The notes: generated by a model not told the origin, from the letters alone. A DNA stretch of 64,000 nt from Siphonodentalium dalli (GCA_032622095.1 CP136064.1:189335794-189399793); one strand, 5' to 3'; positions 23,373 through 35,558 are shown, counted from the stretch's first letter. Made by a program: numbers and translations.

Positions 23373-23433
23373 TCATAAACCTATGAACGACATTGAAAGT
23401 GACGTCACGTTACGTTCATAGGTTTATGAACGC
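23373..23433. repeat. Inverted repeat around a CRE core
   Basis: CAATGTGTTCATAAACCTAT-GAAC and GTTCATAGGTTTATGAAC-GCATTG form an inverted repeat with a spacer holding TGACGTCA at 23400-23407. No relative was seen in the window. Confidence 0.75.
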
Positions 23434-23677
23434 ATTGAATAAGGGGGTGTGTCTACCGTAACGCTATGGGGAAATCGGAAGAGATATCAGGTGTATGTAA
23501 ATATAATACGATGAACTCAGAAGGACCCCTGATTACTTTATACTGGACCAAATTTCCATAAAGTTTTTCAGTATTGCTCATCTAAAATTTGAACCTACAA
23601 ATTATCTGCACACTTTTGTAAGGAGGAATAAAATATGTTGATAAATACATGAAATACAAACCGATAGGCTTTAGCTA

Positions 23678-23727
23678 CAGTAATGTTCTAAATAATCAAC
23701 TCCATTTAGTATAGAAAGGGTTAAATC
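23678..23727 (+). mobile_element. Two MITE end fragments side by side
   Basis: CAGTAATGTTCTAAATAATC plus AACTCC is the outer end of the palindromic MITE. It runs directly into ATTTAGTATAGAAAGGGTTAA, the end of piggyBac-like subfamily c. Both are truncated at the junction. Confidence 0.6.
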
Positions 23728-23742
23728 ATAACTTTTGAGATA

Positions 23743-23956
23743 CAGAAATGCCCTAAATAATCGACTCCTCAACCACAGCAGAATTATGGGTAATTTTTCA
23801 GGATTTAGTCGGAAATATGGCTTGATGCCATTCATCGCATAAGTTCTCACTGAGAGCTTTCCGATGAATGGCAACTAGCCATATTTCCGACTAAATCCTG
23901 AAAAATTACCCATAATTCTGCAGTGGTTAAGGATTCGATTATTTAGGGCATTACTG
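23743..23956. mobile_element. TA-target palindromic MITE
   Basis: 214-bp palindrome with TA at both edges, starting CAGAAATGCCCTAAATAATC. A few substitutions such as GCATAAGTTCTC lie near the arm centre. Confidence 0.92.
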
Positions 23957-23964
23957 TAACTTGC

Positions 23965-24470
23965 CAAAGACATAGCAAATTTCAGCTCTTTTCAATTTTT
24001 CGGATAGAAGTGAGAAAACTCATATCAGGAATAGCCTAACAAGGAATGCTCTTCATTTTCCAAGCTGAAGAAAAGTCGGTGCTTGCCTTTTCTAAATTCT
24101 ATGACTTGACAAAAGTATTTCTTATGCCCAAATTCAAACATTAATACCATGAATGTGCATGCACACAAGTCTACCTGTACAATCCTTAAGTTGGCTGTAT
24201 GTCAGAAAGGGAAATGGAAGAGTTGAGTACCCCCATAAGGTTCATGTACTGAAGTCCTGACTCAAGGTCAATTTAGTAAAATAAATAGACCCAACACAAT
24301 CAGCTATACCTATGTCAATTGTTCGACCGATAGAACATGTCACCAAATGGAATAGACTCTCGTTTCGATGATAAATCGCTTCGTCTCATAACTCGATTGA
24401 TTACAGTTCATGAAGGACCCCTGATTACTTTATACTGGACCTAATTTCCCTTTAGTTGTTCAATATTGGC
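23965..24470 (+). repeat. Diverged direct duplication, copy 2
   Basis: Same blocks as 22325-22767, but here TTGATTACA passes within a dozen bases into GAAGGACCCCTGATTACTTT without the ~740-bp insert of copy 1. Confidence 0.8.
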
Positions 24471-24796
24471 AGATTGATTCAATGAAGGGCTTTTGAGTCG
24501 CTGCTCAGTCTGGGGGGCTTTTCGTATCAATTACCTACATTGTGGCGGTGAAATCAAGCTTCAAAATTCTACACACATGGGATGTGAGTTAAAACCCACT
24601 CTCACAATTGTCACTTGTTCCGCAATAACATGAGACCGGCTTTCAATGATAGAGCAATAGTGATAGAATATTAACCCTGCTTAGACCATTTATAAACATT
24701 AACACCTTGACATCCACCAAATCATTCAGTACATAATAAATGAGCAGATTCAGATTCAACATCATGCTAATTTTACTACAAATTCACTGATACAAA

Positions 24797-25410
24797 AGTT
24801 CAAGAACATGTCACTAAATGTAATCTCTAAACAGTCACTTCAGATGTTTGGATACCTGCTACAGTAATGCCCTAATTAATCGACTCCATAACCATAGCAG
24901 AATTATGGGTAATTTTTCAGGATTTAGTCGGAAATATGGCTTGTCGCCATTCATCGGATAGCTCTCCCCGAGAGCTTTCCGATGAATGGCAACAAGCCAT
25001 ATTTCCGACTAAATCCTGAAAAGTTACCCATAATTCTGCTGTGGTTATGGACTCGTTTAATTAAGGCATTACTGTATCTGGAACTCATACAATGGATGAG
25101 CTAGATATTAGCTAAAGGAGATATTATATACTTTATATACGAGTTAAAGGGATTATGTACATTTTAAGAACAAATATTAAATGGTTGATGTGTGCTTGAT
25201 GTTCAAAATCGGGCCACAATCGATGCCTATTTTTCTTGTAAATTTCAGTTATATATATATAGAGTTTTTAGCAATTACTGATTTGTGAATGCGCATTGCT
25301 AATTTCCACAGATCATCCTGTCAGACAAATGTTTATTTGAGTTTTAAATAAATTTAAATTCAAAACTACTTTGGGTTAGAGACTTGACTTGGTGACGTAG
25401 GTTCCTGGCC
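24797..25410 (-). mobile_element. ~400-bp inverted-end element interrupted by a MITE
   Basis: Reverse-oriented copy of the element at 46697-47125. Shared blocks include TGTAATCTCTA, GGAACTCATACA, TAAATTTCAGTTA and GGGTTAGAGACTTGA. The outer right end GGTGACGTAGGTTCCTGGCC is intact; the left end CAAGAACATGTCAC is diverged. The palindromic MITE 24862-25074 sits inside it. Confidence 0.85.
24862..25074. mobile_element. TA-target palindromic MITE with defined empty site
   Basis: 213 bp, CAGTAATGCCCTAATTAATC to AAGGCATTACTG, flanked by TA (24860-24861 and 25075-25076). The matching element at 46697-47125 has the uninterrupted sequence, which on the minus strand reads GATAGCTGC-TA-TCTGGAACTC. The insertion therefore duplicated exactly TA. 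A TA duplication is the mark of Tc1/mariner-type transposition. The two arms are almost fully complementary, so the element is one long hairpin. It has no coding capacity. Confidence 0.95.
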
Positions 25411-25665
25411 CTGAAGTTAGCTGGTGATAATTCAGACCGACCTCATAATCGCAGATACACAAGTTCCCGTGGTAGTTGATATCCATGCCAAGTTTGAAAT
25501 GAAGCTTGTACAAAGTTGAGTCTATGAACAGGTAGACAAGAGGATTCCAGTATACCCCAGTATATGCAAAATACCTGCGTATAATTGTTCAAATTTAAAA
25601 TCATTTTATACCACAACTAAAATGAAGAGATCCAAAACATATCGAAATGAAGCTGAATGTATATA

Positions 25666-25828
25666 CAGTAATGCACTAAATAATCGACTCCTTAACCACA
25701 GCAGAATTATGGGTAATTTTACTGAGAGCTTTCCAATAAATGGCAACAAGCCATATTTCCAACTAAATCCTGAAAAATTACCCATAATTCTGCTGTGGTT
25801 AAGGACTTGATTATTTAGGGCATTACTG
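25666..25828. mobile_element. TA-target palindromic MITE, centre-deleted
   Basis: 163 bp, TA-flanked. The left arm stops at TTATGGGTAATTTTACTGAG, losing about 50 bp of the inner left arm. Confidence 0.9.
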
Positions 25829-26532
25829 TATCTTCAAAGTAGATAATAAATGCAACACAATGATGTTATATAAAATTTAGTTACAATTTAATACATTGAA
25901 GTTTCTTTCTGGTAACATTAGTAACTGACTTTACATTCATCACATTTAAATGATCAAGAGAATTTATTTTTATTATGTTATTAAGAAAAAGGGTCAAAAA
26001 CACTCATTATTTTCACATACTGGGACATGCATGGACCTCATAGGAACTTTTTAAAACAATAAATTTCCATTCCTTCAGCATATAAAGTCCGTATATCAGT
26101 ATAATATAAATTTGTTTTTATCACAGGAATATGAAAAAAAAGTTACTTTAACCATTTGAACCATGGAATACATATGTAAAATGGTCCATTCCCTGGGTTG
26201 TAGGATAAAATTTGAATGTTTCAAATGATATCTAAACCGCTTTACAAAAGAATCAAATGCATATAATTCATTGTATATATCCATTAGGATGCACTCAATT
26301 AGAAACAACTAAGATTTATTGTATAATAGCTGAAAGAGGCTCCCTTTGGGAGCCTTTATTCAGTATCGGGGGGGGGGGGGGGGGGGGGGCTGTGGCCCCT
26401 GCACAAAGAGGCATGCGCCCCCTTTGTGTGTTAGAGCCTTAAGAGGCCTCTGAGGCTTCGCGCTCATATGACCTTAGACAGAGGCAGCCCCCTTTGTGTG
26501 CTTTGCGCACATTTTGATCATTTAAAGTTTGA
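25829..26532. other. Intron sequence with G22 tract
   Basis: AT-rich to 26330, then a small hairpin (GGCTCCCTTTGGGAGCC, 26339-26355), a run of 22 G at 26368-26389 and a GC-richer stretch with repeated CCCCCTTTGTGTG (about 26419 and 26488). No gene. Confidence 0.5.
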
Positions 26533-29383
26533 TTTAAAGTCCAGCTGAACTGTAACCTAATTTGAGTATTGATATATCATCCCGCGTGTATCTAAGTCCC
26601 CTTAACACAAATCCGCAAAAAATCCCGTCAAAATATCCTGCAATTATTTTTTATATCTTGGGAACGAAACAGTCGCCGAAGATTTGTTTTCATTTTGCAC
26701 CTCGCGCACATGGCTACTGGAGGAGCACGTGACATGACGTCACGGAGGGAACACAAAATTAATGCACAGTTCTGCTTTGCGTCATTGGCAACGTGCGGCT
26801 ATAATGGCGATGGCAGGTCAGCGCTAACGTTGTAAAGATGATTTTGATCTTGCTGCATTCGAGCCTGATGACAATGATCCTCCACATATCGGCGAGAGAC
26901 CGGTGACCGACGATCCGACAATAAATCATCGCATCCATGGACCATGCATTTGCACCGGTTCCCCCTCTTTCGGACCAAAAGTAGAAATATAGGTTGCTGT
27001 ACGTTGGTCTAAACGTCAACACATTTCCCAATCCTCAACAATAACTGAATTGAAATTCAAACAGTTAGACAATTCAGCCTGTATGTGGTGTATAATTTTC
27101 AACTTATGTTGTGTCAAGCAGTTAATTGTGGGGGGGGGGGGGGGGGGGCACATCCTTTCACCATTTATGCAGAAACTGCATATCATAAGTAGATCGCTCC
27201 ATGATTAAATAAACAATTATGTTTTAACTTGATATTCACGATACTGGGTATTATATTTGTTGGTATGTAATTATTTCATCTAGTCAGTCATGAACGTAGT
27301 GAGCAAAAATCCACAAAAGCTTGACCTATATATTCCATTACTATAGTAGGCCCTATAATCCTCCAATTAAATGCTCTTTATGTTTAAATTTTTCAACTGG
27401 CTTTATATAGACACCCTTGAAAGTTCTCATTGAGAATGTCTGGTCACTAATGGTAGGTATAGGTGTGAAACATCAAACACTTTATACTATCAAGAATTTC
27501 CAAACTGCTGTCTTCGTACCGATACTGACCTGAAGTATAAATGCAGTATCATGGCCTTTAGATTATCATATGATATAAAACACATTTTTTGACAATCTGT
27601 CAACAAAACAAAAACCGCAAAAGGCGTACGTATATATATTATTTTCAGTATGTATTATATGTTTATTCAATTTATTGTTTCAAATGAACCAAGACCAGTA
27701 ACGCACAATCTCCACACGGACCAACTATCTAGGGCCTATATAGGCCTATATCTACCACACTCGGTGGAAATGTGGGCGTTCCTGTGCATATGACGAACGT
27801 AGTACTTACAAGGCCTACGGTACTGCGCTTGGATCACAAATCGAACGATATTTTACGCAAGCTACATTCGCAATAACAAAATAGTCCCTGCGATTGCTGT
27901 TCTTATTTTAAAAATAATACCCATACAGTGGACTGAAGGCATGTTAAAAGGTAACATAATTCCATAATTGATCTATCTTTTACGATAGTAGGTGTTTCAT
28001 AGTCAACTTTAGACACATTATTGTCGAGTATGGATATGCACACGCACGTGTATGACGTTGAGGTAAGGTCAGATGTATAGGTCACATCACCTGCATAATA
28101 TTTGTTTGTGTTTATAGTTCAAATGCCAGTTTGTTAATGCTCGGTTACTGCTTAATGACTGATGTAGTCATATAAATTCGTAGCCATGTATATAATTCGA
28201 AGTACCGTCAAGAATTTCTCTGAACAATTCGATTGGAATACAAGGAATTTATGTTTTGTTGGTGGAAATATTGGCGAAAAATCGTGACAAACTGACATGA
28301 TCGACACAGCTCGTAACAACACGTGGATGCAGTGCGGTACTTTTTCGTCTGATTTCATTTTTATGCTTTCACAAATGGATTAATACATTGGTGATTCGTA
28401 TTGGATTTTAATTATTCTAAACATTCAATCTGGTGAGTAGACTTACTAATGATTTTCATTGAATCATTACATTTCAAGTTCAGGTTCTAATCGATGTTTA
28501 CGTCACGTTAGACTAGAATTAACGTAGAACAGTCACTTATATTACACAGATTGTTGATTGGTAGCCTTGTAAATCATGCTTAATTTCGCATATTGTCATG
28601 CATAGCTGACATTTTGTATTGTCAAGGTGCCGATTTATGTATTCACGCTTGAGTAGAACAAGTCACGATTCACACATCGCCGAAAGTAAATCTAATGGTC
28701 CATGTACTACGACGTAGCCGTACCGTAGGTCTACTAGACTACTGATACCCACCCCCCCCCCCCCCCACAAGGACCGTGAGTGCATGGGTGTTTATTGGTA
28801 CCGGTATTCACGTAGATAACATTTTGTTTGACAATGTGAATTACACTTTTGTATGTCCCAGCTTGCATTTCACAATATTTGTGAAAGATCCTTCTTCAAA
28901 GTGCTTGGAACACAAGCATGCAGCTGTATTGTGACAGCCCATTCCAAACTCTCGTTGTGCCATTTGTGGACAAACGCCGTCCACTGTTGTTGAATGTCTG
29001 CATTAATTCTTGTGCCAATTGAACATTTATGGCTACATTTTCCAGCCATGCAGCGACGAATACGTTATATTCTTCAAAAAAATAAACAACAATAAAAAAA
29101 AGACGATTTCAAAATACGTGATTTTAAAAACAGCGCATAAAATTTCTTCCGTCTTTGTACCCTCGGTGACGTCATTTCCGAGTCGCGACGGAAACACCCG
29201 ATTCAAAAATGACTATTGTAAACAAAGAAGCCGTTTTATTCAAATGTCTGGAAATAGTACTTTTTTGTAAAAATGTGAACAAAATGGAAAGGATACATGT
29301 TATAAACCTTATTTAGCATGAGTTAAGACATATTTAGATATGTTTGGAGCTAAATTAATTGTATTATTCAGCTGGTCTTTAAA
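26533..29383. mobile_element. 2.85-kb element with 17-bp inverted ends
   Basis: TTTAAAGTCCAGCTGAA at 26533 is inverted at 29367-29383 (TTCAGCTGGTCTTTAAA) with one mismatch. About 200 bp inside each end is a second inverted match, ATGACGTCACGGAGGG on the left (26734) and the inverse of ATGACGTCACCGAGGG on the right (near 29165). This supports a single unit. The interior has a G20 run (27130-27149), a C-rich run (28750-28766) and no intact transposase. A short acidic frame near 26838 (DDFDLAAFEPDDNDPP) may be a gene relic. Confidence 0.55.
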
Positions 29384-29438
29384 CAAAACTATTGTAATTT
29401 ATTTTTAAATTAATTTTTTTTTTTAGATTCAGCTCCTT

Positions 29439-32400
29439 TACTCTAGTAGCTGAGGGGGTTTCGTATGCACTTTTATGTCCAGAGCAAAACTCTTCACGAA
29501 TCCACTAATTGAAGGTACACGAACAATATTTGGTTGGTGACACATTTCCCATTGAGGGCGAAATGGGTCAAATGGCCACGCCCCTTTTTGCGCGAAGTAC
29601 TACCATCCGCCGTGACTATATCTCCAGAACCGTTGGTCAAAGGGGGTCATGTGACCACTCAAAATGTGCAGAATGGCCACATTATGGGGGGTCAGTAATA
29701 CATTTTCATATCCAAAAGTCAATGGTTTTTAAGATAATTGCCAAAAACAAACAAAAATCCAGTTTTAAGGGCCCAATTTTGGGGTTCAGCACTTTTATCT
29801 CAAAGCTGAGCCCCCAATTCAAATTTTATTGATCTATATCCATCGGTGCCACATATAGGTATAATTTCTGTACCATTATTGGATGAGATTGACCTCCAAG
29901 GAGCTCTTGACCCTGAAAATAAGGTTTTTGGATGGAATATATTGGTCGTAGAATGAAAAACAGACATTTTCCCCAATAACAAAGATGTTGAGGAAATCAT
30001 CAATTATACGGTATTTGATCAGTAACCTAAAACTCCTACAAAAAGGTTACCTGGTGATATAATTTGAATGTAGTTCATCTTTTATTATCTAGATTTCATG
30101 GCCTTTGATGTGAGATGGCTGCCAAAATGGTTATAAATGGAATGACATATATAAACACAATTTTATTGATCTATATCCATCGGTGCCACATATAGGTATA
30201 TTTTCTGTACCATTATCGGATGGGATTGACCTCCAAGGAGCTCTTGACCCTGAAAATCCACATTATGGGGGGTCAGTAATACATTTTCATATCCAAAAGT
30301 CAATGGTTTTTAAGATAATTGCCAAAAAACGATTTCAGCATGTTACGCACCACAAGTATACAATACCACCAAGGCCACAGCATATGTATGACACTTTTTA
30401 AAGAACTATCCGAATTCTCTGATCGACTTAAGAGCACAATTGACCACACACAATGGGATTAGCTGTAAATTGCTGCTGAGGATGTGTTGATCCCGACACA
30501 CAACGTGAGCTCTTCATGACTGAACATGCCTTGGAAACTGGTGTGCTTGACCAAAAATCAGGTAACAATTGTGCTCTAATCAACAGAAATGTACAGATTG
30601 AATAAAACAGGTTTTCAAAATTTGTTATCAACATTTAACAGCTGATCTGATTTAAGTGACCAAGATATGAAACATGCTAAACACTTTTACTAAATGGAAT
30701 AACCAGCTGTTTGCTTCATGCAGCAGCCACGTGTTGCGATCCTAAAATGGGTATTGCACCTGGGCATAGTAAAAACATGTTGTAATCAGATGGGAGATGA
30801 CCATATACATGTATACCAGTATATATTTCAGAAGTAATCAATTCTTACAAAAGGACACCTCATCTCACAAAAAGTTTTAGGAAATGATGGAATGATCACT
30901 ATTCAATCAATAGTAGAATGAGCCTTTGTCAGTCCCACATTAGTTTTGATTGGCCATGATAGTTGCATCACTTGCAGGTTGGAGAAGATGAGTGTCTATA
31001 ATTTCACTAACATAATTCTTCATAATAGCTAATAGCCCTCATAACTTACCATTTTAAAGATATTTTCATTGTCAATACCACCTCAGGTTAAGTCGTCCTG
31101 CTAATTTTATATTATGCTGATGGGTACTGCTGTATTGATATGTTTGTAGGTTAAAGCAATTCTGTCAAGTACCATCATTTTACCTAAAGTTGGTTATTTT
31201 TGCATTGTTTGGCTAACCCGAGCAATTTGTGCAAAAGTCAGTGTCTGTATGCAACATTCAAGAACATATATACTTCAAAATTTTATTGTGTACGCTGATG
31301 TTTGGTAAACAACAGGAATAGTCATCTCAATTATGGCCAGTTTGTAAAAACCAGCACCCATTATTAAAATATTTCACAATATACATGTTTTTTAATGTTT
31401 TCTACACATTGTGGCTTATCCTCGATTCATTCAGATCGCTTTGCTCCACCTGAATATCATACCAAATGTATTAGCATCACCACTACTGAATACTGCCAAA
31501 TGAATATATTGTGATAAGGGCAGTGGAAAAATAATGGTTGAGTCTTTTCTAAATATAATTCTAGTAAAACCTACACAATACCGTCTTGGTCTGATAAGAC
31601 TCAGAGTCATGTTTATTTAGGAGTATAGACATGAAGTCCACAAGTTTCATGAAAATTAAATGGGCTCTGCACTAGTAACATCTGGACTCCTGGGACCCAT
31701 TAATATTGACAAATGCAACACAAATGAAAAATACATAGTAACTTTCCTCAAACATAGATTATACCCTGACAATCATTGTATTTGAATCAGTGTACATATG
31801 TATATGTAGGCATGGCCATAGCATGTTTTTGAAATACTGCAGAGTGCAGACCATAAATTTCACTAGAATATACATGTAGTTACTGCATGTACATCACACA
31901 CATAAGGCGACACACATAAACGTACCTGCATGGTTCACAATATTTTACATGTAAAGTATATATATATATCTCCTGTGCCTATAACATCAAACCAAACGGT
32001 TTACAGTACTTTTACTGACATTTTTGGAGTGGCACATATACGTACATAAAAAATAAAAGTCAATTTAAAGGGACGAAATGAAAAATAAATTTGTGCAACT
32101 ATAATGGAGATCTATATTGCATTACAACATCCACAAATCTACAAAATCTACAACATCCACAAATCTACAAAATCTACAAAAACATCTGACTATCTTAGAC
32201 ATTGGTAATGTGATCATTTTTCCTTGATAAGTTGAAACATGAGGGAGGATTGCATAGCATGGCTACATGCAGAATGTAGATTTGTATGTATTTATATCTG
32301 CATATCAACTGATGCTTGTATTTTTCTTCTAACTCACTCCAGGCTAGCCATTATTTGTTCTAGAATAATGTACATGTTAGGGAAATTGTAGAACCTTTAT

Positions 32401-33347
32401 ACAAAATGGTGATGCAGCCAATCAAAATTGATGTGGGACTGATAAAGACACAACCTGCTTTACTACTGAATCATACTGATTGATCAAATTGTAGTAACTC
32501 AACATTTACTAAACCTACTTGTGGGCTGAGTATAATTCAATTCAACATTAGAATACCATAAAAACACCCTGTTCTCCCATAAGTTTAAAGAAAATAACAC
32601 ATTGAACTCATTTACAAGTATATTGCTAATGTGATATATGTCATTCCATTTATAACCATTTTGGCAGCCATCTCACATCAAAGGCCATGACATCTAGATA
32701 ACAAAAGATGAACTACATTCAAATTATATCATCAGGTAACCCTTTTGTAGGAGTTTTAGGTTACTGATCAAATACCGTATAATTGATGATTTCCTCAACA
32801 TCTTTGTTATTGGGGAAAATGTCTGTTTTTCATTCTACGACCAATATATTCCATCCAAAAACCTTATTTTCAGGGTCAAGAGCTCCTTGGAGGTCAATCT
32901 CATCCAATAATGGTACAGAAATTATACCTATATGTGGCACCGATGGATATAGATCAATAAAATTTGAATTGGGGGCTCAGCTTTGAGATAAAAGTGCTGA
33001 ACCTCAAAATTGGGCCCTTAAAAATGGATTTTGTTTGGTTTTTGGCAATTATCTTAAAAACCATTGACTTTTGGATATGAAAATGTATTACTGACCCCCC
33101 ATAATGTGGCCATTCTGCATATTTTGAGTGGTCACACGACCCCCTATGTCCAACGGTTCTGGAGATATAGTCACGGCGGATGGTAGTACTTCGCGCAAAA
33201 AGGGGCGTGGCCATTTGACCCATTTCGCCCTCAATGGGAAATGTGTCACCAACCAAATATTGTTCGTGTACCTTCAATTAGTGGATTCGTGAAGAGTTTT
33301 GCTCTGGACATAAAAGTGCATACGAAACCCCCTCAGCTACTAGAGTA
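29439..33347. mobile_element. 3.9-kb element with 714-bp terminal inverted repeats
   Basis: The left arm 29439-30152 and right arm 32634-33347 are exact-length inverses with roughly 98% identity by eye. Both start or end at TACTCTAGTAGCTGAGGGGG. A possible 3-bp target duplication CTT flanks the unit (29436-29438 and 33348-33350). The 2.48-kb interior is AT-rich with no recognisable transposase. Its longest frame (30428-30634, minus) matches nothing I know. ORFs mirrored in the two arms are repeat by-products. Confidence 0.85.
30158..30330 (+). repeat. Permuted partial copy of the long inverted-repeat arm
   Basis: 30158-30258 repeats arm sequence 29820-29920 (TTATTGATCTATATCCATCG). It is followed at once by sequence matching 29675-29748 (CCACATTATGGGGGGTCAGT). 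The two blocks are in the same orientation but opposite order to the arm, just inside the left arm's inner end. Confidence 0.85.
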
Positions 33348-34730
33348 CTTGCTCAAATGCTCAAATTAAAACATTTTTATTTTACTTTTATTTTTATTTT
33401 TTTAATTAAATGTTTTTAAATCAAAATTTTGAAAACCTCTGCCAGGGTACCCTGAGTCACCACACCAAATTTTTTTGAAATCGGTCTAGGGATCTGGGAG
33501 AAAAATCTGAACAGACAGAAGGATCCTATTCTTTTATATATGGTAAAAATAGATCAAATGAGTCTATGTCCAATGGTTGAGATTCCTATGTGTCATGCCC
33601 AGCAACAGTTATACCCAGGTTTCCCTATGCAAAGGAGCATTATCTTTATTGAGGTCATATATTTGTGGAAATTACGTTGGATGTTTCAGACGACATCAGC
33701 TGGTTGGTTTTCTGATTTTTCACTTAAAATAGGACTGACTGTATTCAGTCTTTCCCACGAGGAAAACACAATAAGAGCACTTATTTGTTCCAAAATTCAG
33801 AAGACCAGTGTAATTTCACTCATAATAGATTCATAAGTTGGGTTTTTCTCACATAAAATGTTGGTGTTGGATAGACATATGTCAAGGTACATTTGCACAT
33901 TGAATCATCATAAGCATTTTGACAAGATGGAATAGTGCAAATTTTAGCACCCGTGAATTGAAAATTGAGAGTGCGTAAGTACAGGTGTGAGAGAAATTGA
34001 TCCTGTTTCCTGAGGACTGTGTATTGTATATAAACGTGGATATATTCAGTAGTTATCCTTGATATGGCATACCCGATAACAGTTACCACCAGGTTTCCCT
34101 ATACAAAGTAACAGAATATTTATTGACGTCATTTGTTTGTGGCAATTAAGTCAGGTGTTTCATATGACATGAGCCGGTCAGTTTTTCGATTTTTAATGAA
34201 CACAAGGGCTAAATATCGTATATACACAACTTTGAGATATACTTGTATTCAGTAGATGGTCTTGATATGCCATGCTCGCCAACAGTTATCACAAGGTTTC
34301 CATTATGGAACCCTGAAATCTATATCTAACATGCCACATTTCCTTTTTACATGATGTATGTCGGCTGGCTGGTTTTTCCACCAACCGGGTTATAGCCATT
34401 TGCGCACTGGCCGGTTTTCCGGTCAACCGGGTTCAAAGGGCTAATAAAGCTATTGGTATCCATCCAATCACACAATTATGAGAGACATTCCACCGCATGT
34501 CACCAAAGCTGTCAGTGTAAGGGAAGTAACTCTATACAGTGCAGTAATGACATCTGTCCAAGCCTGCAAATAATTTCTTAAAATTCCCAGACTGATTGGT
34601 GCCTGTCATATCAAGTTCAGTACCTGTCATGGATTTTAAAGGTAAACCCATTCATTTACACTTTCAAAACCCCTGTACCCAGTATAATGTAAGTACATGT
34701 AGTATTGCATTCTGTTATGGTTACCCCCCT
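33348..34730. repeat. Three diverged direct repeats in intron sequence
   Basis: AACAGTTA(T/C)-AGGTTTCC blocks at about 33604, 34079 and 34270 are followed by similar AATATTTATTGACGTCAT / TTTATTGAGGTCAT and TGTTTCA(T/G)ACGACAT-like sequence. Copies are strongly diverged. The rest, including (T)n-rich 33370-33410, has no feature. Confidence 0.5.
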
Positions 34731-35044
34731 TTAACCCTTTGTCGTCTATCGATTGAGGAGTAGAACAACATATATGTCGTTTCAGGAAGTGTTATTTTAT
34801 GTAGACATAACTTCAATAAATCATCTGATTTATAAATGATTTGTATAGGAGTTATTTTGATTAATATAATGTCCCAATGTATAAGTCCAATCAATTATGA
34901 TAACACACGTTAACAAAAAAATGCACATAAATTAAAACGAATTATTGGACCCTTTTGACCCGAACTTGTTAATAATTATTGCTATGACGTTAAATTTACT
35001 CATGACGTCATGTATGACGTTACAGGTACTCTCCAAAGGGTTAA
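34731..35044. mobile_element. 314-bp TTAA-bounded MITE
   Basis: TTAACCCTTTG at 34731 is the inverse of CAAAGGGTTAA at 35034-35044, so both borders are TTAA. The right portion carries CATGACGTCATG (35001-35012) with neighbouring TATGACGTTA motifs. piggyBac-like by target site; non-coding. Confidence 0.7.
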
Positions 35045-35558
35045 ATGTATTAAAGAGTTTTAACAGTTTCATACTTAGTGAGGTATGTCATTTTCCTTGA
35101 AGCAGGTGTACATACCGTACTGACCCGCGTTTAGGCCCATGTATATATCCTACGCGCACACAGAGAATAAGCCACTCCCAATGAGCGAATTATAGCACAC
35201 TACGGAACAGCCCGTGTTTTTGCACTAATGACTAACATCATGGTGTGTATATCCCACAAACAAACAGTATTAAATAGATCTGTTGTGATTTATCATTAAA
35301 TACATTTCTTTTCACAACACAGTAGCATTTGTCACTTCTCCCACCACGGTCAAATAAACCATCTTCCACAAAATACGCCAGAGGATCCAAGCATAACGCC
35401 TTCATCACCCAAACATCGTAAGGTATAGTATCCTTTTTGATTGGTCTCCTCCCACCCACCTCGCCCAACTAAGAACGTCGCCAACCACGACCTTCCAGTC
35501 TCTGTTTCCATACCATTCAATTTCGTACCATTAAACCTCAAACAACAGAAACTCGTTG

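Noticed and set aside
29509-29832. 107-codon ORF duplicated at 32954-33277
   Set aside because: It sits in the 714-bp inverted arms, so it is copied by definition; no family match, and the neighbouring conserved frame on the other strand is just as well kept, which points to recent duplication rather than coding constraint.
30428-30634. Minus-strand 68-codon frame in the interior of the 3.9-kb element, considered as a transposase remnant
   Set aside because: No catalytic motif or recognised domain; too short to assign.
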